A DNA stretch of 64,000 nt from Diploptera punctata (taxonomy: Eukaryota > Arthropoda > Insecta > Blattodea > Blaberidae): contig JASPKZ010007537.1 in the NCBI GenBank assembly GCA_030220185.1, positions 83,501-147,500 on the forward strand. The letters run 5' to 3'. Within the stretch, counting starts at the first letter, position 1. Every line of letters starts with the position of its first letter. Position numbers and translations under genes: made by a program. This document shows, in pieces, positions 22,622-33,664 of the stretch. The notes under the pieces are model-generated. The model worked only from the letters and a program-made list of their open reading frames with translations, ran no database searches and was not told where the DNA came from.

Positions 22622-23437
22622 ATGCTATATAAACTAAATGAAATATAAAAAAATACAACATGGAAATATCCTCACAAAAATAAAAAACAATGGCCTTCAA
22701 GGGCGCTCATCCAGTTCGGACAAAGATAATATTAGAAAATAAACCAATAGAACAAGTAGTAAGATATAACTTCCTAGGTTGCGAAATATCATACACAGCG
22801 GAAACAGATATAAATAACAAACTAAATAAGTTAAATTATATAACAGGAACACTAAAAAGAACTTTGAAAAATAAAGCCAGGAAAGACTGTATAATGAAAT
22901 TATACAAGACAATGGCAGTGCCTATTATTACTCATGGATCCGAAACATGGACAGTGACAACACAACAATCTGCCGGAATATAAGCTGCTGAAATGAGATT
23001 CCTCAGACCAATAGCAGGATAACAAAGAACAGACAAGAAACATAACACAGCAATATAGCCCAATAATAAAAGCTTTATTTTACCTGGCAGAGTTAAGGCC
23101 TTAAGGACTTGTCTGCCACTCAACCAGGTTTTAAAAAAATACAAAAAAATAGTTTTACATCTAAATTACAATATACTTAAACGATTATATGTTATAAATA
23201 AAAGACAACAACTAAAAGTAGAGGAATTAAACACAACAATAGAGAAATACAGAACAAACTGGAAAGAACACTTGGCAAGGATCTGAGAATAGAATACTAA
23301 AAGTAGCATACAGCTATTCACCACGAGGAAGAAGAAGTTTGGGAAGACCAAGGAAAAGATGGAAAGATCAGCAATTTGGAGCCGGAACAGGCTACTAAAT
23401 AAGCCTAAACCGTGAAGAAGAAGAAGAAGAAGTGTTT
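22622..23437 (+). pseudogene. LINE-C 3' part, split by a LINE-F tail
   Basis: Open from 22690: MAFKGAHPVRTKIILENKPI, FLGCEISYTAETDINNKL, MAVPIITHGSETW, then a stop. After the insertion at 23062-23200 it resumes (RTNWKEHLARI, GRRSLGRPRKRWKDQ) and ends CCTAAACCGTGAAGAAGAAG with a (GAA)n tail. Related to LINE-B. Confidence 0.8.
23062..23200 (-). mobile_element. LINE-F 3' stub inside LINE-C
   Basis: AATAATAAAAGCTTTATTTT, then CCTGGCAGAGTTAAGGCC and the ACCACTCAACCAGG-type stem (here GCCACTCAACCAGG), as in the longer copies at 30308 and 48450. Confidence 0.8.
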
Positions 23438-23564
23438 TATTTTAAGGCATTTTTGGGGAGGGGAATCAACATATATATTTCTCTCAGATAATTAGTAATA
23501 TACTATAACAATAAATCGTGTTTCCCGTTTTTTATTAGAATTTATGCTAATGGCAAGGTGGCAT

Positions 23565-23665
23565 AGAATCACCAAAAAATCATACAGGTGACTTTTGCCG
23601 ATTGGGTTTCGAACCCGGAGCATTTGCTTCCGAGGAAAGACGTTACTTATAGACTACAGCAGTGA
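23565..23665 (-). repeat. tRNA-like SINE remnant
   Basis: On the minus strand a box B (GGGTTCGAAACCC) and upstream CTGTAGTCTATAAGTAACG where box A would be. Probably a decayed SINE-C-like head. Confidence 0.4.
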
Positions 23666-24004
23666 CAGTTTGTATAAATTACAATTTATTCGAACTTTCA
23701 TCGATTCCTTGAAACTATGTTCGATACAAACAAATTGTCCTTGTATGTCTATAAGATAAACTTGAGCGTGACTGTTTGTTTAAGGCGGCTATTAAAAGGT
23801 GACAAACGAAAGTAAAATATGCACTGACGTAAAATGTTGAAGCACGGCCAGGACGTTCATTCACTTCGTACATGGCCATGCCTCGATGCGGCAAATCTAT
23901 ACCGGCGCGGTGCACGTCACGCATTTCTTTCCCACCACTCATTGCCGCATTCTCCCCACCTGACGCGACGCTAGCGTCCCACTCATTCTAGACTGCTACT
24001 AGTC

Positions 24005-24061
<57 letters not shown>
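24005..24061. repeat. (AAT)n microsatellite
   Basis: About 19 AAT units directly next to the 3' end of the minus-strand LINE-H fragment. Confidence 0.95.
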
Positions 24062-24246
24062 TAATAATTTTTATCACGAATATTCCAAAATACAGTGTTC
24101 CTCCTTCAACCCAAAGTGATTTGTCTCCAGAGGTTCCTGTCTAAAGCATCTTCTTCCCTCAAATCTCTAGCTTCCATACTTTTCTTCACTCCATCCATCC
24201 TTCCATCCGTCGTTGTCTAGGCCTGCCTCTTTACTTCTTCCATTAG
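24062..24246 (-). pseudogene. LINE-H 3' end
   Basis: Minus strand: GRMDGVKKSMEARDLREED, then ALDRNLWRQITLG. This resembles the GRP-x-x-RWMDGV...DRxxWRxLT ending of LINEs. Its 3' side abuts (AAT)n. Confidence 0.65.
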
Positions 24247-24256
24247 CTTTCCATAA

Positions 24257-24260
24257 TAAA

Positions 24261-24301
<41 letters not shown>
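24257..24301. repeat. (AAT)n microsatellite at the LINE-G 3' end
   Basis: About 15 AAT units immediately 3' (minus strand) of LINE-G copy 1. Confidence 0.95.
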
Positions 24302-24302
<1 letters not shown>

Positions 24303-24968
24303 TTTTATTTGCATACAGAATTTTAATGTTTACACATCTTTCTGTGACTAAAATTTTATTTTTCTTCTCCACTCGTCTCTCTCCATCCAATCCATGTCCT
24401 CCAGTCCACTTGCTCTCATTCCAGTTCTTATTTCCTGCATCCACGAGTTTCGAGGTCTTCCTCTCCTCATTCTCCCAGGTGGACACCATTCCAATGTTTT
24501 CCTGGGTAATCTTTCTTCTTGCATTCGTCGTACGTGCCCATACCAATTTAATTGCTTATACCGTATATAATCTACTATTGAATAATCAATATTCATTTTT
24601 TCTCTTATGACAGTATTTCTTATTTTGTCTAATTTTGAACATCTTGCTGCTCTCCTCAAGAAATCAATTTCCATCGACATAAGTTTTTGTTGAATTTCCA
24701 AACTTCAGCTCCATATGTGACAGTACTTTTCACTATTGAATTATATATTTGTAACTTATTTTTCCTGGTTATATATCTGTTCCATAAGACTCCATTCATC
24801 ATTGCTGTTATTGCTCTACCTTTATTTATTCTGTTCTTAATATCGCTTTCTTGTTTATCCTCTTTATCTAATTTTACTCCCAGATACTCAAATTCTTCAC
24901 ATCCTCTAATATACCCCTTTTCATCTTCTAATATCAAATCTTCGGTTTCGGCTCCACATTCCATATAA
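24302..24968 (-). pseudogene. LINE-G copy 1, best preserved
   Basis: Two overlapping minus-strand frames: ECGAETEDLILEDEKGYIRG, FEYLGVKLDKEDKQES, then after a 1-nt shift LMSMEIDFLRRAARCSKLDK, YKQLNWYGHVRRMQEERLP, GRMRRGRPRNSWMQEI and DWMERDEWRRKIKF. This is the post-catalytic part of a LINE RT. Starts after the catalytic box; 5'-truncated. Confidence 0.82.
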
Positions 24969-24987
24969 AATGTTTTTTTTTCTAAAT

Positions 24988-24988
24988 T

Positions 24989-25036
<48 letters not shown>
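24988..25036. repeat. (AAT)n microsatellite
   Basis: About 16 AAT units next to the LINE-I 3' end. Confidence 0.95.
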
Positions 25037-25037
<1 letters not shown>

Positions 25038-25205
25038 TTTTATTCAGGAATCTTTCCGTTATTTGCACAGGTATCCTCAACCAAAATATACATTTTTTTC
25101 TTCCACACTTCCCGGTCTTTCGTGCCTGCTTCTGTCATATTTCTCTTCTTCATGTTGTCTTGAATTCCCTTTATCCACGTTGGCTTGTCTAGACTCTTAG
25201 CTGCA
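25038..25205 (-). pseudogene. LINE-I 3' end
   Basis: Minus strand: SLDKPTWIKGIQDNMKKRNM, then TEAGTKDREVWKKKMY, then a short 3' UTR and (AAT)n. Confidence 0.65.
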
Positions 25206-25299
25206 GTGAAAACAACTGATCTATGGTGGACTCCAGAAAAAGGCTCTGGTGCTCCAGGTTAGGGAATGATGCTATGGGCCAGCTCTTCATACATTGCAA

Positions 25300-25428
25300 A
25301 AAAATCTTAATGCTAAAAACCAAAATACATAGCCTCGGATGGGGATTGTACAAGAGACTGGAGAAATCCAACTAAGATGGTACGGACATATAATGAGAAG
25401 AAGGGACAAAGAAACAAAGGGAAAAATA

Positions 25429-25430
<2 letters not shown>
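25300..25430 (+). pseudogene. Short LINE fragment
   Basis: Plus strand: GIVQETGEIQLRWYGHIMRR, then RDKETKGK, running into (AAT)n. Keeps only the GHxxR block. Confidence 0.5.

Positions 25431-25489
<59 letters not shown>
25431..25489. repeat. (AAT)n microsatellite
   Basis: About 20 AAT units between the short LINE fragment and LINE-G copy 2. Confidence 0.95.
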
Positions 25490-25893
25490 GATAATTTTAT
25501 TTATGCAGCTACAGATTTTCAATGTTTACACATATTTCTGTGCCTTAAGTTTTATCTTCCTTCTCCACTCGCCTCTATTCATCCACTCCATTTTCCCATG
25601 TCCTCTTGTTCCCATCTCAGTTATTTCTTGCATCCATGAGTTTCGAGGTGGTTCTTTCTTTCTTCCTCCAGTCGACACCATTCTAATGTTTTTTTTTTTG
25701 GGTAACCTACCTTCTTGCATTCGTCGTACCTGCCCATACCAATTTAATTTCTTATATCGTATATAATACACTATCGAATATGTATTATTAATATTTTCTC
25801 GTATGCCTTCATTTCTTATTTCTTCCAATTTTGAACATCATGCTGCTCTCATCAAGAAATATATTTCCATACACACAAGTTTTTGTTGAATCT
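25490..25893 (-). pseudogene. LINE-G copy 2
   Basis: Minus strand: EEIRNEGIRENINNTYSIVY, KKLNWYGQVRRMQEGRLPKK, EWMNRGEWRRKIKL. A run of T (25690-25699) causes a frame problem after LPKK. The 3' side abuts (AAT)n. Confidence 0.8.
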
Positions 25894-25894
25894 C

Positions 25895-25957
<63 letters not shown>
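25894..25957. repeat. (AAT)n microsatellite
   Basis: About 21 AAT units at the LINE-G copy 3 3' end. Confidence 0.95.
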
Positions 25958-26368
25958 TTTATTTATTATATATTTTATATAGATTTTCTATATTTACACA
26001 TCTTTCTGTGCCTAATGTTTTACTTTCCTTCTCCACTCGTCTCTATCCATCCATTCCATGCCCTACATTCTTCTTGTTTTCATTCCAATTCCTATTTCTT
26101 ACATCCACAACTTTCAAGGTCTTCGTTTCTTTCTTGTTCCAGGTGGGCGACATTCCAATGTTTTTTTCTGGGTAACATTTAGTACATGTCCATACCGATT
26201 TAATTGTTTATATCTTATATGACCATCTATTGAATATTTAATATTCATTTCTTCTCATTTGATTTTATTAACTTATATTCAATTTTGAACATTTTGCTGC
26301 TCTCCTCAAGAAATCCATTTCCATCGACATAAGTTTTTGTTCTAAGTTTTTTGTTGAATTTCCATCAT
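25958..26368 (-). pseudogene. LINE-G copy 3, decayed
   Basis: Nucleotide similarity to copies 1 and 2 throughout (TTTACACATCTTTCTGTGCC, CTTCTCCACTCGTCTCTATC, GCTCTCCTCAAGAAATCCAT), but the frames are broken. Confidence 0.78.
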
Positions 26369-26394
26369 AATAATACTAATAAAAATTATAAAAA

Positions 26395-26870
26395 AATTAT
26401 AAATGCAAAATTATAAGAAAAATTTTAGGTCCACAAGTCATAGGTGAAGCATTTAGACTCAGAAGTAAAAAGGAAATAAAAATATATACAGACATTCATA
26501 GTGATATTATAAAACGAAGGTTAAAATTGTATGGCCATATTAAACGAATGAACTCAAATAGGCTTACAAAACAGATAATGGAATTCTACGAAAACAGAAG
26601 TAAAGCTCCAGTGGATACTATGAAGTGGATTGATGAAGTCAAAAAGGACTTAAAATTGGCAGGAATTACTAAAGAAGATATCCCGAACAGAGATTATTTA
26701 GAATTAAGGTGAAGAAAAAAAGCTGGAACAACCTGGACAGATGATAGAAAACAAGCTCATAGCTGAAGAATGAAAGAAATTTGGGCTCAAAGGAAACGCC
26801 TCTAAGTACTTTGCGTAGTCCTACATGGGCTCATCCGCAATAAAAAAAATAATAATAGCGGTACTCCCCA
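26395..26870 (+). pseudogene. LINE-N 3' end
   Basis: Reads RKILGPQVIGEAFRLRSKKE, LYGHIKRMNSNRLTKQIMEF, TMKWIDEVKKDLKLAGI, then after a stop KAGTTWTDDRKQAHS and MKEIWAQRKRL, and ends in AAAAAAAATAATAATAG. C-terminal LINE block with an unusual extra Arg/Lys-rich ending. Confidence 0.75.
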
Positions 26871-27388
26871 AGCAGAAGATGGAACATAGATTCCGAAAGG
26901 CCTCCTGGATATTTCACAACAATATATAGTTGACGACGACTGAAATCTCAGGTACCAATTTTATGTTTTTAATTTTTACATAGTGACTTCAATGGTGTTT
27001 CGTAATGAATTTTAAAATTATTGTTTCACAAACTTATTGTCACAGCGATTTCGCCTGTAATTACTTTTGTACCCCTGTGATATATACATAATTACAACGA
27101 GAAGACGTAATATTTTGGAAAACCCTGAGTAGCAGAAGTGGGGTGCGTAAAGAGTTAATTTCCATGAGATGATATCACTCTGAGAAATGGGGGAGGAACA
27201 AAACACATTTTGCGGTCGTAGCAGTAGTGTTCCTCTGTTTTCTTATTGCCTTTACTCTGTCACCGGAGATGAATATTCTCTTATGCCTGATTAGAGAATG
27301 TCGCTATAATTCAGGAGTAAGAAATTGTAAGCACTTCTCAGATCACGATACCCTGTGAAAGGCTTACTTACTTAGTTCCTAAAAAAAT
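26871..27388. other. No recognisable feature
   Basis: No repeat match in the window. A 62-codon minus-strand frame has no motif. Confidence 0.5.
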
Positions 27389-27443
27389 GAGAATAAAGTT
27401 TTTAGAAAAAATTTTGGACCAAGAACTTTATTCTCAAATACTC
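27389..27443. repeat. Two head-to-head LINE-A scraps
   Basis: GAGAATAAAGTTTTTAG (plus) is followed at once by AGAACTTTATTCTCAAATAC (minus) from the same part of LINE-A. Confidence 0.65.
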
Positions 27444-27891
27444 AATCTACTTTCTTCTTCTTCCTTCCAAGTATTAGGCCAAGGCCTGTTACGATCCTAT
27501 AGAAAATTTTCCCTCCAGCGCTTCCGGGAAATTCTCGTATAAGACTTGAAAGCATAATAATAGTCCCTTCGATTGGTTGCTGGCCAAAGAAGGCAAGACC
27601 AGTGATGGGGCTGCCATCTTATAGCCTCTGGTCAGGCTTTTCTGGAGAAGAAAAGAAAATAAAGGAAAGAAGAAATGGAAGAAAGGAAAGACTCCCTAGC
27701 CCTCGGATGCCCTAATAGCGTCGGGGTCGAAAAACAAGAGTTAACCAAGAGAGGTTAGATAGTAAAGTTAAAAGAGTGCAAAACACAAGTAAGTGGAAGA
27801 AATGTTTTGCACAGCTTGGGCACCTTGTGGTCGCCATCCACATATCCCCTAGATGAGGACCCCTGAGCGGGCGTTACCTACTTTAAGATTG
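27444..27891. repeat. Repeat-D copy 1 with 10-bp TSD
   Basis: Flanked by TCAAATACTC at 27434-27443 and 27892-27901. The first part (CCAAGTATTAGGCCAAGGCC, TGTTACGATCCTATAG) is, on the minus strand, a LINE 3' end with (GAA)n tail like the one at 51900. The second part (GGGAAATTCTCGTATAAG to GGTCGCCATCC) is non-coding. Confidence 0.8.
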
Positions 27892-28660
27892 TCAAATACT
27901 CGTAATCCACTTTAAGGGAGGAAAGGAGATAACGATTATTTGAGAATAAAGATCTTAGGAAAAATTTTTGGACCAAAGAGAGATGAACAGACATGTGAAT
28001 GGAGAAGACTAATTAACAATGAACTACATGGTCTTTATAGGAAGCCAGATATAATAAGTTCCGCGCCGTAGCCGAGTGGTTAAGGCAGGAAGCCTTGGCG
28101 CAGAGCTACGGGACTTGCACTGGTTCGAGTCTCCATGGGGGAAGATATTTTCTCATGGAATTTCGGCCAGTATGGGACCGGTGCCCACCAAGCATCGTGA
28201 GGCATTTGGGTAGCTACAATAAGTAGCGGCACCAGGTTGAGAAAACCCGACATGCTGACCACATGTCACCCCCTACACTGGCTGATGATCATCTACCTCT
28301 GCGATTGACACATGTGGATGTGAGGCCAGCAGCCGGCTGGTAGGCTAAGCACCTTCTAGGCCGTCGCGCCAGGAGTTAGATATAATAAGAACAGTTAAGT
28401 CTCGTAGACTGCTATGGGTAGGACATGTGGCACGAATGGAGAATGAAAGACTTGCATGAAAGCTTCTTGTAGGGAAACCAGAGGGAAAACGCCCAGTTGG
28501 TAGACCAAGAATGAGGTGGGAGAATAACATTAACTATGATTTGAGGGAAGTAGATTATACAGGTAATGATTGGAAAACATTAGCGCAGAATAGGGATGTA
28601 TGGAGAGCTTACGTTCATGTGGCCATGAACCTACGGGTTCGATAATGCCAGTGAGTTAGT
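27892..28660 (+). pseudogene. LINE-A, rearranged, split by SINE-B
   Basis: After a short minus-strand scrap (CAAATACTCGTAATCC) the plus-strand LINE-A runs from TTTAAGGGAGGAAAGGAGAT to GGTTCGATAATGCCAGTGAG. SINE-B sits at 28059-28377. Coding is broken. Confidence 0.8.
28059..28377 (+). repeat. SINE-B in LINE-A, 12-bp TSD
   Basis: TSD AGATATAATAAG at 28047-28058 and 28378-28389. Box A TAGCCGAGTGG, box B GGTTCGAGTCT. The spacing of boxes and GGAAGCCTTGGCGCAGAGC segment suggest a Leu/Ser-type tRNA ancestor with long variable arm. Confidence 0.92.
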
Positions 28661-28865
28661 TACATTCTTTTTAATATATTTGCATTAACAGACCGACAGT
28701 TACATTAAAAACTATTGGTCATCAATGATACTGAAGCCATGAATAATAAGATTTCTGAAAGGTTGAATTGAATTCATTTATAAGATCCATTTTTTTTTAT
28801 TTGAAGTTAAGATTTATTTATTTTATATTTGAGTTCGTGGAACTTTACCTCGAAATCGTTATGAT

Positions 28866-29951
28866 TAGAGTCCGGATGTTAGGCACTTAAAAAGTTCCAA
28901 TAGGCAGGCAAAAAGGCACTAAAAATCATTAATATAGGCACTAAAATTCAAAATAGACTCTTACAAAAAATGGATTACAACATAAAATGTTACAGCGTTA
29001 AGTAAAGATTATAAACATATGCTATCAGTAGCATACAAAGATATCAGATATTATTTTTGAATTTGTCTTGCCTTTTTAATCCAAGGAGCAAGTCCTCCGG
29101 GAGGGACTTTAAGCCGTGGGTCCCGAGTCTGAAGATTTTCAGGCTCGTAAAAAATCCTTAAGTCTGAATGAAAAGGGCTCTAAGCAAAATTTACCGAATT
29201 TACCCGTCCTAGTGCTACCTTGGTTTCCTAGATGTCAGTATGAGGCGGAACGCTGACCACGGACCACTCAAAATGACATCTATACGAAAACAAGTGTAAC
29301 TAAATTAGTATGGTTCAAATTCTTCCCTGTAGGGGGAGAGCCCCTAAATCTCTGTAAAGGGAAAACATGGGCTTACAAAACAAAAAAAAAAACAAAAAAA
29401 AACAAATAGTATACTTATGTTTTGCAGTGCTGCGTACGTGCTGCGAAACATGGCATTTCTTCGCGCAATTCACTGAAACTTTGCACACTATGTAAAATAA
29501 TGTCACTTGAGAAAATTTCCGCAAGAAATTGGTCAGTTTGTCTTTAACTGTTTTACTCTTGTTCGTTCTTTAGGCATCGTGAAACAACTATTTTAAAGGT
29601 AAAAAAAACACTTGTCGCACAACTTTGTCTTTGAAGCACCTGTCTGTGAACGAGGACTATAGACTGAATTCAGTGTTATCAACACCAAAAATAATATTGC
29701 CAGCCAATTAAAGGTTTCTATGCAATGATGTGTGTCATGAAGATTGTCAATTTCAATTAATTTAATTGAAATACTAAGTTAATTTCGAGAAAAAATGGCA
29801 GATAGGCATTGTAAGCTGAAATAAGCATTTATAGGCAAAATTAACTTAATGGAAAACTACTCTAGGGTCGTCGGTATGAACTTATATGAAGTCACTTTTA
29901 CCATATCTATAATAAATAACTGTAGGCATTTTCCCTAACATCCGGTCTCTA
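28866..29951. mobile_element. hAT-like DNA element, non-coding, 8-bp TSD
   Basis: TSD GTTATGAT at 28858-28865 and 29952-29959. Inverted ends TAGAGTCCGGATGTTAGGC and TAGAGACCGGATGTTAGGG. Subterminal motif AGGCACTAAAA repeats near the left end. No transposase remnant in 1086 bp. An 8-bp TSD is typical of hAT. Confidence 0.82.
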
Positions 29952-30049
29952 GTTATGATACAGGCCCACCTCCAAGACAGTGCGACCGTTTAAGGCAATA
30001 TGCACTATTTACTCATACTTGCAAGGTTAATACTTTATATGGCTTATTA

Positions 30050-30304
30050 CACTGGTCAACATGATTTTTGTCTCATGAGTACCAATAGTTGTACTTAATA
30101 CAATTTTTTATCGTGTTTTCAAATATGTATTCGGAATTCCTCCATCACCCACAGTTTTTTTTAATTTCAATTTCAATTAATGGATTTAAATAATTATTTT
30201 TTTAATAAACTTTTTCCGTCCATTTGTCCATTGTAAAATAAAACAAATGAGCTAACTCAGGAAATCTCAGCTATGGAAAAGAGATATCAAGGCAAATGGA
30301 ATCC

Positions 30305-30384
<80 letters not shown>

Positions 30385-30481
30385 GCTTTATTTTACCTGG
30401 CAGAGTTAAGGCCTTAAGGCCTTGTCTACCACTCAACCAGGTTTAAAAAAAAATACAAAAGAAAAGTCTTAAATCTAAATT

Positions 30482-30530
<49 letters not shown>

Positions 30531-31189
30531 GATTACAAGTTATGAATACAATACAATTAATATTTATAATGTATTTTGATTTACTCTAAATTTAACGAAT
30601 TAAATATATAATATGTACAAGATATATAAAAAAACGAGGAAAAGATTAATGACATAGGCTAGTATAAAATTAAATAAATAGAGAAAAATTAATTATTAGA
30701 CAACAGGTAACTGTATAAGCGTGACTTAAAGGTGCCAAGTGTGCGGCAACCCCTGATATCTTGAGAAAGGAGATTCCAGGAGCGGGCGGAGGCTACTGTG
30801 AAGGAAGTAGAATAGGAGGAAGTGCTATGAAGAGGAATTGTTAGCAGACTGCTATCTTGTGACCTAGTGTCAATATTGTGGTAGGAGGATAACTTCTCAA
30901 ATCTGGATATGCTGGCCGATTATTGTTGTACCATCAATAGGGATGCTCCACAGGCGAAATATAGCAGAAAATCGTCATTTCTTACTTCCTAGGTGAGTCC
31001 TAATGTTCGAATATTGTGTAAATACGAATGTAGAAAATATTAAAGTCTTTACAATTATAAATGCATGTCTCTCGGAAACCTTGCGTGATGGAGAAAAATC
31101 GATATCATATTTGAATTCAGGAGAAAAAATACTATCAGAATCACATATTTTTCTTTCTGAGACAAAATAAGTTTTTTTGTTGACCAGTG
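30050..31189 (+). mobile_element. CACTG DNA transposon copy 4, split by LINE-F
   Basis: CACTGGTCAACATG at the left end and TTGTTGACCAGTG at the right, flanked by TTA/TTA. Carries the protein C-terminal block (MEKRYQGKWNPN, then ADYCCTINRDAP, with Trp lost) interrupted by the LINE. Confidence 0.82.
30308..30907 (-). mobile_element. LINE-F 3' end inside CACTG copy 4
   Basis: Starts with ~25 AAT units (to 30382), then the conserved 3' stem CCTGGCAGAGTTAAGGCC, a (TA)n block (30488-30526) and the same coding end as at 48780-48990 (sense TSARSWNLLSQDI...). Cuts ...CCTAATATGCTGG... of the host element. Confidence 0.85.
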
Positions 31190-31209
31190 TTAACATAGAC
31201 AGGTGGTGA

Positions 31210-31350
31210 TTGATGACTATTTGGATCTTGAAGTTTCCAAACATCTGTCTTACAGGAGAGAAAATCCGTAAAAAAATCTTGCCTAAAATCTTGTGCCGAA
31301 CGGAAATCGCAATCGGGCTCACTCCTTCTGAGGCGGTAAATAATATCGCT
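31210..31350 (-). repeat. SINE-C, strongly decayed
   Basis: Follows the core and head of SINE-C (CTTACAGGAGAGAAAATCCG, CCGAACGGAAATCGCAATCG) with many changes. Confidence 0.5.
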
Positions 31351-31772
31351 GGACATTATTAATTTTAAGTAGTTTAAAATTAATTTATTTTCATTTTAAT
31401 GTATAATTGATTTAATTATTTTATAAATCTAAGTAATTTCATATTTTATTTATATGATACATAGGACTCATACCACTATTGAATATGACCTATTTCTCAA
31501 AATAATAACTGGAAATTTAAACAAAATACATCATATACAATTCGTATAGAAACATCTTATTACCTCGTAGTTACAGAATTCTTCCTTAATCGTCTTCTAA
31601 ACACATCGACTCGTTAATATACGGTAGTTCCGCCTTTAGCATTTAGTACAATGTTATTATGAAACAGTTTGAAATGACAAGTATAGGAAAGTTAACAATA
31701 TTAATGCATTTTTTATCAATGCTACCAACTATGTCATTACGACATTTCTGGTATTCTTTCCTGATACTGGTG
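31351..31772. other. No recognisable feature
   Basis: AT-rich; no match seen. Confidence 0.5.
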
Positions 31773-31840
31773 TATTTGTACCTCACATCTGAAGTTGGGG
31801 CGCCCGAAAGGCGAGGTTACGATGCCCCGATGATATATAT
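31773..31840 (-). repeat. SINE tail E fragment
   Basis: GAAGTTGGGGCGCCCGAAAG and GAGGTTACGATGCCCCGATG match tail E. Confidence 0.65.
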
Positions 31841-31860
31841 ATGACATAAGAAAAATAAAT

Positions 31861-31928
31861 GCTCGGACGGGACTTGAACCCGGACTCTGGATTGATACCC
31901 CAGTGAGCTTCCGTTTACGCCATCGAGC
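31861..31928 (-). repeat. tRNA-like SINE head
   Basis: Minus strand GCTCGATGGCGTAAACGG ... GTCCGGGTTCAAGTCCCGTC ... CGAGC gives a paired acceptor end (GCTCG/CGAGC), a box-A-like TGGCGTAAACGG and a good box B. Downstream minus-strand sequence is not like SINE-A, B or C. Confidence 0.6.
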
Positions 31929-32072
31929 AAGTCTAGTACAAACATTAATTTTTCCTTTTCATATATTCTCATTATTACGAGATGTAGTGAGAACTCGCTC
32001 TCCACTGCCATTTGGTAGCTCCTATCACAAGTAAGCAAATTAAAGAGAATAATTTACTTTATAGCACTGACG

Positions 32073-32073
<1 letters not shown>

Positions 32074-32110
<37 letters not shown>
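32074..32110. repeat. (TA)n microsatellite
   Basis: About 18 TA units. Confidence 0.95.
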
Positions 32111-32111
<1 letters not shown>

Positions 32112-32114
32112 TGA

Positions 32115-32370
32115 TAATAATGGTAATAATGTGCCAGGAGATACCTTAATCCTAAACTTGCTCTAAAAGAGGTGAGTAAGATAGTGGGGAAAATGATGGT
32201 CCGATGGTGTTCAGGGACCGTTTGGACCTTAAAGTTTCCAGATATTTGTCTTACAGGTGAGGAAAAACGCCGAAAAAAACCTCACACTGAAAACTTGTCC
32301 CGACTGAGGATCGAACTCAGGTCCATTGCGTGACAAGGTAGCGTGCTACCTCGAGACCACAGCGATGGAC
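32115..32370 (-). repeat. SINE-C with tail E
   Basis: Same head-core-tail order as 10845-11199: head GTCCATCGCTGTGGTCTCGA, box B GAGTTCGATCC, core, then tail E (TTAGGATTAAGGTATCTCCT). Confidence 0.75.
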
Positions 32371-32489
32371 ATATTAATGTATCTTATAAGTATGAAATGA
32401 AAATGAAATAAAATAATAAATTTTGAATTAATGCAATTAATGAGATGTTTGATTTAATAGTAAATATGTCCTTAATTATTTTTAAGACG

Positions 32490-32780
32490 GAAGAAGTTCA
32501 TTTCTCGGGGTAACGTCATTAACTTCGGACGTAAAGGGCACGGGTTCGATTGCCGATCTAGACAACTATCTTCGCCGAACACAATTTGGTCATCATAATC
32601 GCCCTATCACATTCGCCATGTTTGAATATACTGTATGAGTGAATGATTTATCGTGACTCGGAAGTGACCACTCATTGTGGAGAGGGCTTCCATGTTCCTG
32701 TGTGGCCAAAAAAAGTGTTTAGTAACCCAAGAATTAAAAATCCTCTCCTGATAACACTTTCCCTTTAATACCCGAGTGTA
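32490..32780 (+). repeat. SINE-like repeat with tail G
   Basis: A box B (GGGTTCGATTGCC) followed by a tail with CTGTGTGGCCAAAAAAAG and AAAATCCTCTCCTGAT, shared with 14880-14970. Confidence 0.55.
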
Positions 32781-32871
32781 CTGGACACGTAAAAATATCT
32801 ACAACGGAGAGGTAAACTAAGGAAAAAGAGACATTTTTATAAGGGTTTCATCTTATTTCATTTCTCGATCT

Positions 32872-33212
32872 GCCGTAGCAGAGCGGTTAAGGTAGGAAGC
32901 CTTGGCGCAGAGCTACGGGACTTGCGTTGGTTCGAGTCTCCATGGGGGAAGAAATTTTCTCATGGTATTTCGGCCAGTATGGGACCGGTGCCCACCCAGC
33001 ATCGTGAGGCAATTGGGTAGCTACAATAAGTAGCGGCTCCAGGTTGAGGAACCAGCTATAACGGCTGGGGGACTCGACATGCTAACCACATGTCACCCCT
33101 ACACTGGCTGTTGATCATCTACCTCTGTGATTGACACACGTGCATGTGAAGGGCCAGCAGCCGGCTGGTAAAAGGGCAACCGCTGAAAAGTGGAAAGACC
33201 CTCAATCGGATC
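32872..33212 (+). repeat. SINE-B, full length
   Basis: Box A changed (TAGCAGAGCGG), box B GGTTCGAGTCT. Ends GGAAAGACCCTCAATCGGAT like the copies at 40537 and 56510. Confidence 0.88.
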
Positions 33213-33248
33213 TGGTATTACGACGGCCAATAGTAGAGAGATGGGGGC

Positions 33249-33550
33249 ACGCCGTAGCGTAGTGGTTAAGGCACTGCGCTACAAGCCGGATTGTCGAGGG
33301 TTCAAGTCCCGGTGGGGTCAGGATTTTTAAACTGACCCAAACCTTCTGGCAGCACTATGACCCTGGGGTCGACTCAGCCTCTAACGGAAATGAGTACCAG
33401 CCGCTTGTTCTGGGGTAAGGGCGGCCGTCACGCAGGGCTGACAACCCGGCTGACATCAAGTGCCGATTGTCTAGAAATAGTGGGAGCCTTAACCTCCCAC
33501 TACCCCAAAGGGCCTCCTGAGGCCTGTAGTGGGAATACTTTACTTTACTT
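33249..33550 (+). repeat. SINE-A, full length
   Basis: Head GCCGTAGCGTAGTGGTTAAG, box B GGGTTCAAGTCCC, complete body and CTTTACTTTACTT tail. Best match to a consensus among the copies here. Confidence 0.92.
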
Positions 33551-33589
33551 TTAATAGTAGAGAGATTATCATCATAATAATTATTATCA

Positions 33590-33590
33590 C

Positions 33591-33635
<45 letters not shown>

Positions 33636-33660
33636 CATCATCATCATTATTATTATTATT
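33590..33660. repeat. (ATT)n/(ATC)n microsatellite
   Basis: About 70 bases of ATT with an ATC patch. Confidence 0.9.
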
Positions 33661-33664
33661 AATT

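Noticed and set aside
23715..23942. 75-codon minus-strand frame (MSGGKEMRDVHRAGIDLPHR...)
   Set aside because: No motif or neighbour support; short and likely chance in a locally GC-richer stretch.
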